From positions 62,001 through 126,000 of the forward strand of contig NZ_NINW01000032.1 in NCBI RefSeq assembly GCF_002188465.1: 64,000 nt of DNA. Direction: 5' to 3'. The stretch comes from Pigmentiphaga sp. NML080357 (lineage in GTDB: Bacteria > Pseudomonadota > Gammaproteobacteria > Burkholderiales > Burkholderiaceae_B). Below are positions 1 through 8,980 of this stretch, in pieces (position 1 is the stretch's first letter; each line of letters begins with the position of its first letter). Both the position numbers and the translations under genes were made by a program. The notes below the pieces were generated by a model. The model did not search any database and was not told the origin of the DNA. It was given only the letters and a program-made list of their open reading frames with translations.

Positions 1-1367
1 TCTCGCGCATCGCGCCCATCCTGGTGCTGATCGGCGTCGTGATGTTCCGGCGCGGCAACGCCACGCACGTGCGCGACTTCGGGCGGGTCTTCATCGGGCT
101 CGGCCTGCTGCTGCTGTCGCTGCACCTGCTGCTGGCGCAGCTCGAACCCTATCGCGACCTGCCCGAGCTGCGCACGGCCCTGGAAGCCCTGTCCGGCCAG
201 CCCGGCCTGGCCATCCTGCTGGCGGCGGTACTGGCCTGGGCGGCGCATTCGAGCGTGGCCGTGGTGGTGCTGGTCATGTCGTTCTCGGCCCAGGGGCTGC
301 TGCCCATCGACGTCGCCTTCGCCCTGGTGCTGGGCGCCAATCTCGGCACGGCGGTCAACCCCATGCTCGAGGGCTCGGCCAAGGACGACCCCCAGGCGCG
401 CCGGCTGCCGCTCGGCAATTTCATCAACCGCGTCATCGGCGTGCTCATCGGCTTGGCGCTGCTGCACCACATCCATCCGTGGATGACCGGCCTGGCCGGC
501 GACAACGCCCGCGCCGTGGCGAACTTCCACACCGTCTTCAACCTCGCCCTTGCGGCCGTGTTCCTGCCGCTGTTGACGCCGTACGCCGCGCTGCTTCGCC
601 GCTGGCTGCCCTCGAACCCGGCCAAGGCCGACCCGGGCCGTCCCATGTACCTGGACAGCGCGGCGCGAAGCATGCCGGTGGTGGCGCTGGGCAATGCCGC
701 GCGGGAGGCCCTGCGCATGGCCGACACGCTGCAAACCATGCTGCATCATTCGCGCGAGGCGCTGGCCGGCGCCGACCGCAAGCGCATTGCCGAGGCCCGG
801 CGGCTGGACGACGTACTGGACCGCCTGAACGGCGCCATCAAGACCTACGTCGCCGGCCTGGACCAGGACGAGTTGACCGCCGAAGACCGACGCCGAGCCG
901 ACGAGATCCTGACCTTCATCACCAATCTGGAGCACGCGGGCGACGTCATCGACAAGAACCTCCTGAACGACATCAGCAAGCTCAACAAGCGCGGGCTGAC
1001 CTTCTCGCCCGAAGGGCGGCGCGAACTGGACGAGATGCACGGCCGGCTGGAGGTCAACCTGCGCCTGGCCGCTTCGCTGTTCGTGACCGAGGATACCCGC
1101 GCCGCGCGCCTGCTGGCGGCCGAGAAGGAGGCTTTCCGCGGCCTGGAGACCCGGGCGACCCAGGCGCATTTCGAACGCCTGCGCAGCGGCCGCATCGACA
1201 CCACGGAGACCAGCGCGCTGCACCTGGACGTGCTGCGCGACCTGCGCCGCATCAACAGCCACTTGGTGGCCTCCGCGGCGTACGGCGCACTGGAGAATCG
1301 CGACGGATCGCCCCCCGGCTCGCTTGAACCGTCCGGCGTGGCGGAGCCGGCCGCCACCTCGGAGTAG
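1..1367 (+). CDS. Na/Pi cotransporter family protein (5' end outside window)
   Basis: The reading frame is open from the first bases of the window, so only the C-terminal part (about 455 residues) is present. The first ~200 residues are hydrophobic and contain the glycine- and asparagine-rich segment (GANLGTAVNP) typical of Na/Pi cotransporter repeats. The last ~230 residues are hydrophilic and helical, like the PhoU-type helical bundle fused to YjbB/NptA-like bacterial transporters. The protein probably moves phosphate across the inner membrane using sodium. It converges on the ZIP transporter gene with 11 bp between stops. Family assignment is firm; substrate and direction are inferred. Confidence 0.85.
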   Translation, partial: SRIAPILVLIGVVMFRRGNATHVRDFGRVFIGLGLLLLSLHLLLAQLEPYRDLPELRTALEALSGQPGLAILLAAVLAWAAHSSVAVVVLVMSFSAQGLLPIDVAFALVLGANLGTAVNPMLEGSAKDDPQARRLPLGNFINRVIGVLIGLALLHHIHPWMTGLAGDNARAVANFHTVFNLALAAVFLPLLTPYAALLRRWLPSNPAKADPGRPMYLDSAARSMPVVALGNAAREALRMADTLQTMLHHSREALAGADRKRIAEARRLDDVLDRLNGAIKTYVAGLDQDELTAEDRRRADEILTFITNLEHAGDVIDKNLLNDISKLNKRGLTFSPEGRRELDEMHGRLEVNLRLAASLFVTEDTRAARLLAAEKEAFRGLETRATQAHFERLRSGRIDTTETSALHLDVLRDLRRINSHLVASAAYGALENRDGSPPGSLEPSGVAEPAATSE

Positions 1368-1378
1368 CTCACGCCCGC

Positions 1379-2224
1379 TCAGCGGGCCGGATGCTGCGAC
1401 GCCTCTTCCAGCGCGGCGGGCGCGCCATGCGCGTGCCCGTCGTCGTGGGCGTGATGGTGAAAGGCGGAATTGACCGCATAGATGGTCACCACCCCCGCGG
1501 CGATCAGCGCGAACTGCGGCAGGCTGTCGCGCAGCGTCGTCCGCCGCTGCATCTGCGGCATCAGGTCGGCCACCGCGATGTAGAGGAAACTGCTGGCCGC
1601 CAATGTCAGCACATAGGGCAGCCACTGCGTCGAACCGGCCAGCAGGTAGTAGCCCACCAACCCCCCCGCGATCGCCATCAGGCTGGACAGCGCGTTGAAC
1701 AACAAGGCCCGCTTGCGCGTGAAACCGGCGTTGACCAGGACGATGAAATCGCCCAGTTCCTGCGGGATCTCGTGCACCGCGATGGTCAGCGTCGTCAGCA
1801 GCCCCAGCATGGGGTCGGCCAGGAAGGCCGCGGCGATGACGATGCCGTCGCAGAAGTTGTGCAATCCGTCGCCCAGCAGCACGGCCAGCCCGCCCCGCCC
1901 GGCCTCGTGGGCGTCATGCCCGGGCGGGTGGCCGTGCCCGTCGTGCTCGTGATGGTGGTTGTGACGCAACACGGCCAGCTTCTCGAGCACGAAAAAGCCG
2001 AGCAGGCCGACCAGCAGCAAAGCGAACAGGACGCGCGTATCGGCTTCCGAATCGAATGCCTCGGGCAGCGTGTGGAGCAAGGCCACCGACAGCATGATCC
2101 CCACCGAAAAGCTGATCATCTGGTGGAGGAAGCGCGCGAAATAACGGAAAGCCAGCCAGCCGGCGACGATTACCGACAGGACTCCGCTCGCCAGCGTGGC
2201 GAGCAGAATGTAAGTTAGGGTCAC
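1379..2224 (-). CDS. ZIP family divalent metal transporter
   Basis: The 281-residue product has about eight hydrophobic segments, a His-rich variable loop between the third and fourth (HNHHHEHDGHGHPPGHD region, about residues 88-106) and a His-rich C-terminal tail. The metal-site motifs HNFCDG and HEIPQE, which mark transmembrane helices IV and V of ZIP proteins, are both present. It should import zinc or another divalent cation across the inner membrane. The start is a GTG with no clear Shine-Dalgarno sequence, so an internal start is possible. The metal specificity cannot be read from the sequence. Confidence 0.9.
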   Translation of the reverse strand: MTLTYILLATLASGVLSVIVAGWLAFRYFARFLHQMISFSVGIMLSVALLHTLPEAFDSEADTRVLFALLLVGLLGFFVLEKLAVLRHNHHHEHDGHGHPPGHDAHEAGRGGLAVLLGDGLHNFCDGIVIAAAFLADPMLGLLTTLTIAVHEIPQELGDFIVLVNAGFTRKRALLFNALSSLMAIAGGLVGYYLLAGSTQWLPYVLTLAASSFLYIAVADLMPQMQRRTTLRDSLPQFALIAAGVVTIYAVNSAFHHHAHDDGHAHGAPAALEEASQHPAR

Positions 2225-2279
2225 GGGACGCTCGTGAAACTCAGTTGCAGAAACGGAAGTATACGTAACTTCCCGCGTT

Positions 2280-2909
2280 TTACGAATCGAGATCGCTGGC
2301 GAGCAGCCTGCCTGTGCGGAACAGGCGTTCCCGCCGCAGGGTGGTGCTCAGGGGTTCATCCCGCCCCAAGGCCCGGGCATGGGCCGGCACCGTTGCCAGA
2401 GACGCGAGCATCCGCAGGCGGTCCTGAGCCGCCCAGGCCGCCAGTTGCCGGTCCGGATCCCAGACGGTCAAGTCCTGCCGCCGCAATTCCGAACGATTGA
2501 AATCCTTGAGGTTCCAGGTCAGCACCCGCACTTGGGGCGCGATCTGCAATCCCGCCCGGGCACGGCTGGCCAAGCCCGCCGCGATGACGTGCCGGTCCTT
2601 GGGATCGCTGTAGTGGAGCCCGGTCTCGTAGGCCGACACTTCGCCGGCATCGGCCTGCGGAAACCGCCGGCACATGGCCTGCCATTCTGCCTCGAGGACC
2701 TCCGGCGCCACGCCCCAGATGCGCGCGGCATTGCGCCGCCATTCCAGTCCTATGCGTTCGCTCCACACCGGGCGGAACCACCCCGCCTGGGCCATTTCCA
2801 GCAGCAAGGGCCGCAGGATGCTCGACATCAGCACGCAGGCGTCGAGGACCAGCCAGAGAGGCGGCCGGGCGGCCGCCTCGGGGGTTGCCGGCACCGACAC
2901 CGGGCTCAC
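2280..2909 (-). CDS. PIN-domain protein (putative ribonuclease)
   Basis: About 209 residues. The N-terminal part has the PIN opening [11 protein letters not shown] with the first acidic residue. Later come a second acidic site (IGLEW), the [11 protein letters not shown] motif with the third, and [12 protein letters not shown] domains of this kind cleave RNA and are often VapC-type toxins. I chose the GTG at 2909 because it overlaps the stop of the upstream dienelactone hydrolase gene as GTGA, implying translational coupling; a GTG at 2894 is an alternative. No antitoxin-like gene lies next to it, so a toxin-antitoxin role is not supported by context. Confidence 0.75.
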   Translation of the reverse strand: MSPVSVPATPEAAARPPLWLVLDACVLMSSILRPLLLEMAQAGWFRPVWSERIGLEWRRNAARIWGVAPEVLEAEWQAMCRRFPQADAGEVSAYETGLHYSDPKDRHVIAAGLASRARAGLQIAPQVRVLTWNLKDFNRSELRRQDLTVWDPDRQLAAWAAQDRLRMLASLATVPAHARALGRDEPLSTTLRRERLFRTGRLLASDLDS

Positions 2910-3781
2910 AGATGCCGGGCGAACCAGTCCCGGGCCAGTCGCCAGCCCTCCTTGGCATCGGCCTCGCGGTAGCTCGGGCGGTAGTCGGCGTGGAAGGCAT
3001 GCGGCGCATCGCGGAACACCACGAAGGTGGACTCGCGCGCCGCGCGGCCGCCCTTGGCCAGGGCGTCCTTCATGGCGTTGACCGAAGTCAGCGGTATGCC
3101 GGCATCCTGGCCGCCGTACAGGCCGAGCACCGGCGCCTTCAACTCCGCCGCCACGTCGACGGGATTGAGCGGCTGCAGCGGCGTGGGATTGCCTACCAGG
3201 CGCCCGTACCAGGCGACGCCGGCCTTGACCGCCGGATTGTGAGCGGCGTAGAGCCACACGATACGCCCGCCCCAGCAAAAGCCCGTGATGCCCAGGCGCG
3301 TGCGGCTGCCGCCGTTGGTTCCGGCCCAGCGGGCGGTGGCGTCGAGGTCGGCCACGACCTGCTCGTCGGGCACCTTGCCGACCACCTCGGCCTGCAGCTT
3401 GGCAATCTCGGTGTATTTCGAGGCATCGCCCTGGCGCGCGTACAGTTCCGGGGCGACCGCCATGTAGCCGGCCTTGGCCCAGCGGCGGCAGATGTCCTTG
3501 ATATATTCGTGCACGCCGAAGATCTCCTGCACCACCAGGATCACGGGCGCATTCTTCTTGCCGGCCGGCGCCGCCCGGTAGGCGGGGATTTCGCCGTCCC
3601 GCACCGGAATCCTGACCTCGCCCGCCACCAGCCCGCTGGTATCGGTATGAATGGCGGTCTGGGCCATGACGGGGCCGGCGGCAAGGGCGAAGCCCCCGGC
3701 CAGCGAGGTGGTGAGAAAACCGCGCCGGTTCAGGCTGAGGGGCGGCAGGAGACTGTCGAACTCGGTACCCGGGCTATCCAT
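2906..3781 (-). CDS. Dienelactone hydrolase family protein, Tat-exported
   Basis: A 291-residue alpha/beta hydrolase. The N terminus has a twin-arginine signal ([13 protein letters not shown]) and an Ala-rich cleavage region ending near AQ, so it is probably periplasmic. The catalytic triad is visible: Cys in GFCWGG, Asp in GGQD and His in APHAFH, as in dienelactone hydrolases. A ribosome site AGGAG lies 7 nt before the ATG. It leads a two-gene unit with the PIN gene (4-bp overlap). The natural substrate is unknown; the family opens lactone rings or cleaves esters. Confidence 0.88.
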   Translation of the reverse strand: MDSPGTEFDSLLPPLSLNRRGFLTTSLAGGFALAAGPVMAQTAIHTDTSGLVAGEVRIPVRDGEIPAYRAAPAGKKNAPVILVVQEIFGVHEYIKDICRRWAKAGYMAVAPELYARQGDASKYTEIAKLQAEVVGKVPDEQVVADLDATARWAGTNGGSRTRLGITGFCWGGRIVWLYAAHNPAVKAGVAWYGRLVGNPTPLQPLNPVDVAAELKAPVLGLYGGQDAGIPLTSVNAMKDALAKGGRAARESTFVVFRDAPHAFHADYRPSYREADAKEGWRLARDWFARHL

Positions 3782-3815
3782 GAAGCACTCCTAGCGGCAC
3801 GACGTTTGAAAAACG

Positions 3816-3883
3816 CCCCCACGCTTGCCACTTCGCGGCGGCGCTGCCCCCCGAGGGGGCGCTTTTCATCTTGGGGCGGCCCG
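3816..3883. repeat. Hairpin-forming intergenic repeat
   Basis: The spacer between the dienelactone hydrolase and GGDEF genes contains a GC-rich hairpin (GCCCCCCGAGGGGGCGC) with short A/T runs around it. A degenerate relative occurs at about 52730-52780. It probably acts as a transcription terminator or mRNA-end structure; this is inferred from its shape and position. Confidence 0.5.
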
Positions 3884-3897
3884 GCGATGAAAAACGC

Positions 3898-4890
3898 TCA
3901 GTCCGGCAGGGGCTCGACGGTATTCCGCCCTCGTTCCTTGGCGCGCTCCAGCGCTGCCTGCGCCTTGGCGAGCGTCGCCTCGAGGTCTGCCTGGGCCTGA
4001 GCAACCCCGATCGACAGGGTGATCTGCGTGCCTATGTGCCCGCGCAATGCGAACTGGCGCCCGCAGACCTGCAGCCGCAGGCGCTCGCACATGGCGAGCG
4101 CATCGGCCAGCGGCGCGGGGATCAGCAGGGCGAAACGGTCTGCGGTCACGCGCGCCAGCATGTCCAGGGACGGCAGCAGATTTCTTGTCAGATCGGCCAA
4201 CTGGCGCAGGATAGCATCGCCGGCGGTGCGCCCCAATGCCTGGTTCAGCCGCTCGAAGCGGTCGATATCGATCAGCGCCAGGCACAGGGGTTCGCCGTCG
4301 CGCGCGCAGCGGGCGATCTCGGCGGCATATGCCGATGCCATCCAGCGCCGGTTGTACAGCCCCGTCACGGCATCGTGGCTGGCCATGAATTCGATGCTCG
4401 CCGCCGATTCGCGGGGATCGTGCCTCAGGTTGGCGGCGCGCAGCCTGGCGCTGAGCATATCCAGGACATTGAGCGCGATGCGCGGCACGTTTTCCATGAC
4501 GGTGCGCAGCCGGCGGGCGTCGAGCGCCACCAGCCGGGACGGCCATTGGGCCGCCACGTAGGCGGTGCCCCCCTCGGGCCCGATCAGGGCGTGCTCGCCC
4601 AGGCCGTCGCCGGGGACGAAGCGCGCCACCCGTTTCTGGAGATCGGGGTCGACGAATGCGGCCAACTGGCCCTCGACCAGCACGTAGACGTGGTGGTTCG
4701 GTTCGCCGGGCTGGAGCAGGATCGCGCCGTGCGGCAGGTGGGTGACGAACGCGAACCCCCGCACCTGGTCGCGCTGTTCGTCCGTGCAGCCGGCGAACAG
4801 CAGGGAACGGGCAAGGACGTCCAGGTCGTCAGCCGTCAGCTCGCCGGGGGCCCCGTCGACGGGAAGGTGGGAAGGAATGTGGCCGGTCAT
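3898..4890 (-). CDS. Cyclic-nucleotide-binding / degenerate GGDEF domain protein
   Basis: The 330-residue protein has a cyclic-nucleotide-binding-like beta-roll (about residues 25-140) followed by a GGDEF-type domain (about 165-328). The latter keeps HDAVTGLYNRR and LIDIDRFERLN, the usual fold and metal-site segments. The signature itself reads TADRF at about 249-253 instead of GGDEF, so two glycines and the catalytic glutamate are lost. I see no RxxD inhibitory site. It is therefore unlikely to make cyclic-di-GMP and may instead bind a nucleotide or act as a scaffold. No signal peptide or membrane segment is visible, so it should be cytoplasmic. Confidence 0.85.
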   Translation of the reverse strand: MTGHIPSHLPVDGAPGELTADDLDVLARSLLFAGCTDEQRDQVRGFAFVTHLPHGAILLQPGEPNHHVYVLVEGQLAAFVDPDLQKRVARFVPGDGLGEHALIGPEGGTAYVAAQWPSRLVALDARRLRTVMENVPRIALNVLDMLSARLRAANLRHDPRESAASIEFMASHDAVTGLYNRRWMASAYAAEIARCARDGEPLCLALIDIDRFERLNQALGRTAGDAILRQLADLTRNLLPSLDMLARVTADRFALLIPAPLADALAMCERLRLQVCGRQFALRGHIGTQITLSIGVAQAQADLEATLAKAQAALERAKERGRNTVEPLPD

Positions 4891-4967
4891 TCCCCGATTA
4901 TCGGCACGCCACCGCGCAAATTGAGTTCGCCCTACAGTTATGCCCCAAGGCGTCCGATAAGCGGATC

Positions 4968-5420
4968 ATGAGCACCCAGATCGCCTCCCGACCTCCTTCC
5001 GCAATCCACCCGGCCCGCCGCCTGCTGCGCGCCGGGTGCCGGCTCCTGGCCGCGGGCGCGCTGCTGGCGGCCGCCGGCTGCGATTACCTCGGCCTGCAGC
5101 CCATCTCCCAGATCGAGGCCCGGAAAGAGTCCGAGGGGCGTGCGATCGGCAGCGCCTGCCGGCAAGCCGGGCGCGCGCTCGAAGACTGCTACACCTTCAA
5201 TCCGCACATGTCCAAGGCCGCCATCTTCAACGGCTGGAAAGAGATGAACGACTACATGCTGCAGAACAACCTGACCGAAGTCCGCCCCGAGGTGGCGCCG
5301 GTACTGCCCGCCGGAAGGGCCCGCGTCGAGGGCGCGCCGCGCTCGGCGCCGACGGACATGTCGGCGGCGGGCCAGCCCGCCAAGCCGCCGGCACGCACCA
5401 CGCTTTACGCCGCACCGTAA
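4968..5420 (+). CDS. Small lipoprotein of unknown function
   Basis: A 150-residue product with a positively charged N terminus, a hydrophobic stretch and a lipobox-like AAGC with the cysteine at residue 38, so it is probably lipid-anchored in the envelope. The mature part has a charged, helical-looking segment with two cysteines (ACRQAGRALEDCYTF) and a Pro/Ala-rich tail. I do not recognise the family. The next gene in the same direction is also a small lipoprotein (95 bp away), so the two may be co-transcribed. Confidence 0.65.
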   Translation: MSTQIASRPPSAIHPARRLLRAGCRLLAAGALLAAAGCDYLGLQPISQIEARKESEGRAIGSACRQAGRALEDCYTFNPHMSKAAIFNGWKEMNDYMLQNNLTEVRPEVAPVLPAGRARVEGAPRSAPTDMSAAGQPAKPPARTTLYAAP

Positions 5421-5514
5421 CGCCGGGCGCCGCAGCCGCCCGCCTCGCCCCTCCGACCACGGCGGCGCGCCCTCTCCGCCCGGAACGCGCGCCCTTTGAT
5501 GCCTGGAGCCTATC

Positions 5515-5991
5515 ATGTTCCGTCGCCTGCCGCTCGTCGTCCTCGTCCTGGCCGCCCTCTACGCCTGCATCGACCCGCCGGCGCCTCCCTCCACCGCTGC
5601 CGCGCCCTCGCCGGGATCGCAGCTGCATGGATTGCCGCGCTACGATGCCGAACTCATCTACGCGGATTTCGCCGCGCAAGATGCGGAGGCCATCGAGAAA
5701 TACCGGCGCGCGCCCTTCGTCGTTACGGGACGGCTGCAGAAGATCCATGCCACGGGAACGCGCGAGCTGCAGCTGGACCTCAAGGCCTCCGATCCGGCGC
5801 ATCCGGTTCGCGCCTGGCTCAAGTCCGACCTCGCCTGCGACGGCGGGCACCGCTGCCCCGAGCAGGTCGCGCTCGACATGCTGCCGCGGGGCTTCAAGGT
5901 CTACCTCGAATGCAGCCGCGCCGACATGGAGGGCGGCACGCCCACGGTGGCCGGATGCGTACTGACGGGCGGCCCCGGGCGACTCCACTGA
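5515..5991 (+). CDS. Small lipoprotein with OB-fold (tRNA_anti-like) domain
   Basis: The 158-residue protein starts with a short signal sequence ending in the lipobox-like LYAC (Cys18). After a Pro/Ala linker, residues about 45-150 match the layout of tRNA_anti-like OB-fold proteins: YRRAPFVVTGRLQKI, a run of beta strands, and the closing GGTPTVAGCVL. Members of this group are mostly uncharacterised envelope proteins and are not known to bind tRNA. It lies just downstream of another small lipoprotein gene. Confidence 0.68.
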   Translation: MFRRLPLVVLVLAALYACIDPPAPPSTAAAPSPGSQLHGLPRYDAELIYADFAAQDAEAIEKYRRAPFVVTGRLQKIHATGTRELQLDLKASDPAHPVRAWLKSDLACDGGHRCPEQVALDMLPRGFKVYLECSRADMEGGTPTVAGCVLTGGPGRLH

Positions 5992-6050
5992 AGACGGCGC
6001 CCGTGGGCATGGCGATTGCTGCCTCGGGGTTTTCCGCAAGGAGACCCATC

Positions 6051-6554
6051 ATGCCTGAACGCAAGACCATCGAGAAAGCCAAGCAGGACAAGCGCCAGGG
6101 CAAATCCGCTTCGACCCAGGCGGGCGAATTCGTCAAGGAACAGATTCACCACGTGCGCGAAGGCAAGCACGGGGTGCGATCCAGCAAGCAGGCGATTGCC
6201 ATCGGCCTGTCCGAGGCGCGCCGTAGCGGCGTGGATTTGCCGCCGCCCAAGGCAGGGCGCAGCAGCAAGAAGACCCGTGACAAGGCCAAGCAGGATCTGA
6301 GCAAGGGCGATGAAGCGTCGCACAAGAAGTCGGCCACGCGTTCTCGCGCCACCAAGACCGCCTTGAAGCGGGAAAGCAAGAAGGGCGCATCCAAGGAAGC
6401 GCTGGCGGCTCACGCCAAGACCGCGGCCAAGCGGCGCACGGCAGCGGACCGCTCCGCGGCCGCCAAGAAAGCTGCCCGGACCAAGGGAGCCGCCGGGCGA
6501 TCGGCCGCAGCCAAGAAGGCAGCCCGGACCCGGGCGGCCAACCGGCATGCGTGA
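6051..6554 (+). CDS. DUF6496 family basic protein
   Basis: A 167-residue protein extremely rich in Lys, Ala and Arg. The N-terminal ~65 residues (KSASTQAGEFVKEQIHH and a SSKQAIAIGLSEARR segment) match the DUF6496 pattern. The rest is a histone-H1-like tail with repeated AAKKAAR motifs (two near-identical copies around residues 142-162). An AAGGAG ribosome site lies 8 nt upstream of the ATG, which fixes the start even though the frame is open further upstream. The tail suggests nucleic acid binding, but no function is established. Confidence 0.75.
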   Translation: MPERKTIEKAKQDKRQGKSASTQAGEFVKEQIHHVREGKHGVRSSKQAIAIGLSEARRSGVDLPPPKAGRSSKKTRDKAKQDLSKGDEASHKKSATRSRATKTALKRESKKGASKEALAAHAKTAAKRRTAADRSAAAKKAARTKGAAGRSAAAKKAARTRAANRHA

Positions 6555-6561
6555 CGCGCGG

Positions 6562-6873
6562 TCAGTGGACCAGCGCGACTTTACGGGCAATGACCTCGGC
6601 GCATTCGTCGCTGTCCGAAGCCTGGAAAAGGCGGTGGACGACGAATTCGGTGCCGGGGTCGACACCCAGGGCTTCGGCGGCGGCGCGCCGGACTTCGGGG
6701 CTGGGGTTGCAGCAGTAGACGCCGGCCTTCTCCGCCGCGGCGGCGGGCTCGGCCCCCAGGTTGGCCAGCCACTCGCGATCTTCGTTGAGTGCGCACCAAC
6801 GCTGTTCGCCGGCCGCGTCTTTGGCGGCAACGACAAAACACACCAGCTTCTTGCGATCAATCACCATAACCAT
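6562..6873 (-). CDS. Conserved hypothetical protein
   Basis: 103 residues, beginning MVMVIDRKKLVCFVVAAKD. I chose the ATG at 6873 because a GGAGGG ribosome site lies 8 nt before it; the upstream extension of the frame has no such site. The protein looks soluble, with a strand-helix pattern and paired cysteines (VYCCNP). The sequence does not place it in a family I recognise. It converges on the DUF6496 gene with 7 bp between stops. Confidence 0.6.
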   Translation of the reverse strand: MVMVIDRKKLVCFVVAAKDAAGEQRWCALNEDREWLANLGAEPAAAAEKAGVYCCNPSPEVRRAAAEALGVDPGTEFVVHRLFQASDSDECAEVIARKVALVH

Positions 6874-7066
6874 ACATACGGCCCTCCAGCGTGCGCCCAT
6901 CGTAGACCAATCGGGCCGTGATGTCAGCGCCGCCACACTGGGAAATCTACCTATGCCGAGATTGGCGGAAACCCTTGCAGAAACGCCGTTTCCGGGGAAC
7001 CGTTAAGATGCTGGTTAGACTCGTTCCGACCCGGACAATTCCATGAAAGCCATAGAAGGAGCCATC

Positions 7067-7306
7067 GTGACCGACCCTGAATTCCTCAAGGGACAAATCA
7101 CCGCCTTGCAGAACGTCGTGAGCATGCTGATTTCGGCCCACCCGAATGCGCAGCAGTTGCGTCAAGTGATGCAAGCCATCGCGCAACAGGTGGAGCCGAC
7201 GCTCAACGAGGCTCATCCCTCGTTCAAGAAAGGCTGGCAGAACGTGATCGCCACGCTGTGCCAGACCGACGACGAGGCGGCGCCCGACAAGAACGAGCAG
7301 CATTGA
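7067..7306 (+). CDS. Small hypothetical protein
   Basis: 79 residues starting at a GTG that is preceded by AGAAGGAG at 7-nt spacing; the ATG at 7043 in the same frame lacks a good ribosome site. The product (TDPEFLKGQITALQNVVSML onward) looks entirely alpha-helical and has an acidic tail. No family recognised. It lies divergent from the preceding hypothetical gene and converges on the CinA gene. Confidence 0.6.
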   Translation: MTDPEFLKGQITALQNVVSMLISAHPNAQQLRQVMQAIAQQVEPTLNEAHPSFKKGWQNVIATLCQTDDEAAPDKNEQH

Positions 7307-7328
7307 GCCAGGCCGCCGCACGCGGGCC

Positions 7329-7817
7329 TCATGCCGTTGCGGCGCGATCCGCATAGTGCGGCAGGCGGGCCAATGCGTAGCGCGCCGCTTGCTCCCGGAT
7401 ATGGTTGCGCCCGCCCATGAATCGGCGGGTTTCGCTGTATACGTCGATGGCGTTTCCGTCGCGAAAGGCCCACGCAAAGCACTGCGTGCCGGCGGCCACG
7501 CCCTCCCCTCCGCCATCGGCGACCCCGGTATTGGCAATGGCCACGTTGGCGCGGCTGCGGGCAAGCGCGCCGCGCGCCATCGCGCACGCCACCGGTTCGC
7601 TCGTGAGATTGTAGGCGCGCAGTATCCGCCCCGGCACCCCCAGTCCGCGCAGCTTGGACTCGGGGGAATACGCCACGAAGGCGCAATCGAGCAATGCCCC
7701 CGCGCCGGCGACGTCGGCCAGCATCGCGGCGATCAGGCCCGCTGTGCAGGATTCGGCCGTGGTGAGCAGCAACCCCCGTTCATGCATGTAGCGGGCAATG
7801 TGTTCGACAGTCTGCAC
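7329..7817 (-). CDS. CinA-family protein (PncC-type nicotinamide-nucleotide amidase)
   Basis: The 162-residue protein matches the stand-alone C-terminal CinA domain that deamidates nicotinamide mononucleotide in NAD recycling. The signature TAESCT is present near residue 20, with AG where TAESCTGG is usual. The later glycine-rich segment (TGVADGGGEG) also differs from the common GxAGPxGG. It starts at a GTG with GGAG 7 nt upstream. Enzyme activity is likely but the altered glycines leave room for divergence. Confidence 0.82.
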   Translation of the reverse strand: MQTVEHIARYMHERGLLLTTAESCTAGLIAAMLADVAGAGALLDCAFVAYSPESKLRGLGVPGRILRAYNLTSEPVACAMARGALARSRANVAIANTGVADGGGEGVAAGTQCFAWAFRDGNAIDVYSETRRFMGGRNHIREQAARYALARLPHYADRAATA

Positions 7818-8053
7818 GCGAGGCTCCGGTAGTGTGGATGGCCCGCTTCAGCACGCACCGTACCCGTGCCGCGCACAGGCTCGATTGCGCAAGGATGAGC
7901 AAATATCCAGGGCGCCATGTAAATCCTGCGCCGCTTTCTACGAGATACCGGGCGCCATGGCAGGGGGCACGCCCGGGACGAGGGCGCCGCAGGGAGGCAC
8001 AAGGCTTGCGAATGGGCCGGCCCCTGTCGAACGATCCTTTTTGGAGGACCCTC

Positions 8054-8311
8054 ATGCCTACGCCTACGAGCCAGAAGCGCCCCCGAGGCTTTGCCGCCAT
8101 GGACCCGCAAAAACAGCGCGCCATTTCCGCCGAGGGGGGCCGAGCCGCCCACCAATCCGGCAATGCGCACGAATTCAACTCGGAAGAAGCCCGGGCCGCC
8201 GGCGCCCTCAGCCACGCGCACCGGCGGCGCCGCGCGGCCGAAGCGCAACAAGCCCAGGCCCAGAACTCCACCCGGGAAGAACCGGTACAGGCGAGCCCGG
8301 GAAGCTCGTGA
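8054..8311 (+). CDS. KGG-motif (con-10 type) stress protein
   Basis: An 85-residue hydrophilic protein with two KGG-like repeats: GFAAMDPQKQRAISAEGG followed by AAHQSGNAHEFNSEEARAAG. This is the pattern of the KGG/con-10 general stress family, which is induced in stationary phase or by desiccation in several bacteria. The rest is Gln/Ala/Arg-rich and probably disordered. A GGAGGA ribosome site lies 7 nt before the ATG. The biochemical function of the family is unknown. Confidence 0.75.
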   Translation: MPTPTSQKRPRGFAAMDPQKQRAISAEGGRAAHQSGNAHEFNSEEARAAGALSHAHRRRRAAEAQQAQAQNSTREEPVQASPGSS

Positions 8312-8367
8312 ATCCGCGCGGATCCGTCCCGCATGGCGGGCCGGATCCGTTCCCGTTCATCCCAGTC

Positions 8368-8799
8368 CTAGCGGAACAACTCTCCCGACGCGCGGGCCGG
8401 CTCCGAAATTCCCGCCAGGGTTTCGTCCGTCCCGCCGGTCTTGGTGGCCAGGTCACCGAGCGACACCATCCCGACCAGCTCATTATTCTTCCCCAAGATG
8501 GGAAGGCGGCGAATCTGCTCGTCCCGCATCTTGGCCTTGACCGTATCCGCTTCCTCGTCTTCGTAGCACCAGCTCACGTGCGGCGTCATGGCCTCCCTCA
8601 CGCTGGTGGTGGCCGGCGCCCCCGCGGCCGTGCACCGCACGGCGATGTCGCGGTCGGTGACCACGCCCACCAGGCGGCGGCCGTCGCAGACGGGTACGGC
8701 GCCGATGTCCAGATCGGCCATCAGTTGCGCGGCGCGCTGGACCGACTCGTCGGCGGATAGGTAGGCAACATCGCGGGTCATGATTTCTGCGATCTGCAT
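8368..8799 (-). CDS. CBS-domain protein
   Basis: A 143-residue soluble protein made of two CBS motifs: residues about 7-58 (MTRDVAYLSADESVQRAAQLM to GVVTDRDIAVR) and about 70-125 (MTPHVSWCYEDEEADTVKAKM to GMVSLGDLA). Such stand-alone pairs bind adenine nucleotides and work as energy or stress sensors. The ATG at 8799 has AAGGAGA just upstream, which rules out the longer upstream frame. It is divergent from the gene at 8981 across a spacer that holds the LexA box. Confidence 0.88.
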   Translation of the reverse strand: MQIAEIMTRDVAYLSADESVQRAAQLMADLDIGAVPVCDGRRLVGVVTDRDIAVRCTAAGAPATTSVREAMTPHVSWCYEDEEADTVKAKMRDEQIRRLPILGKNNELVGMVSLGDLATKTGGTDETLAGISEPARASGELFR

Positions 8800-8943
8800 G
8801 GGACTCTCCTTGAAAAGAAAAAAGCCGCGGCGGCGGCGGGCCGGTTGCAGCAACCGGTATGCCCATGGCGTTTTGGCGCCGCGCAGCGGGCAGGCAACGC
8901 GCGAAGGCGTTCCCCGCTTGATTTTCTTCCTGGTTCCGTCGGA

Positions 8944-8963
8944 TACTGTATATACATACAGTA
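8944..8963 (+). promoter_or_regulatory. LexA (SOS) box
   Basis: The sequence TACTGTATATACATACAGTA has the CTGT-N8-ACAG core and differs from the E. coli consensus operator at one inner base. It ends 17 bp before the ATG at 8981, so a bound repressor would block transcription of that gene. The site is seen directly; LexA control is inferred from the family consensus. Confidence 0.82.
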
Positions 8964-8980
8964 TCAAGCATGGAGCAGCC

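Noticed and set aside
2280-3278. A 332-residue form of the PIN protein
   Set aside because: The first ~120 residues would lie within the dienelactone hydrolase gene and are Arg/Gly-rich out-of-frame translation; the PIN fold begins after them.
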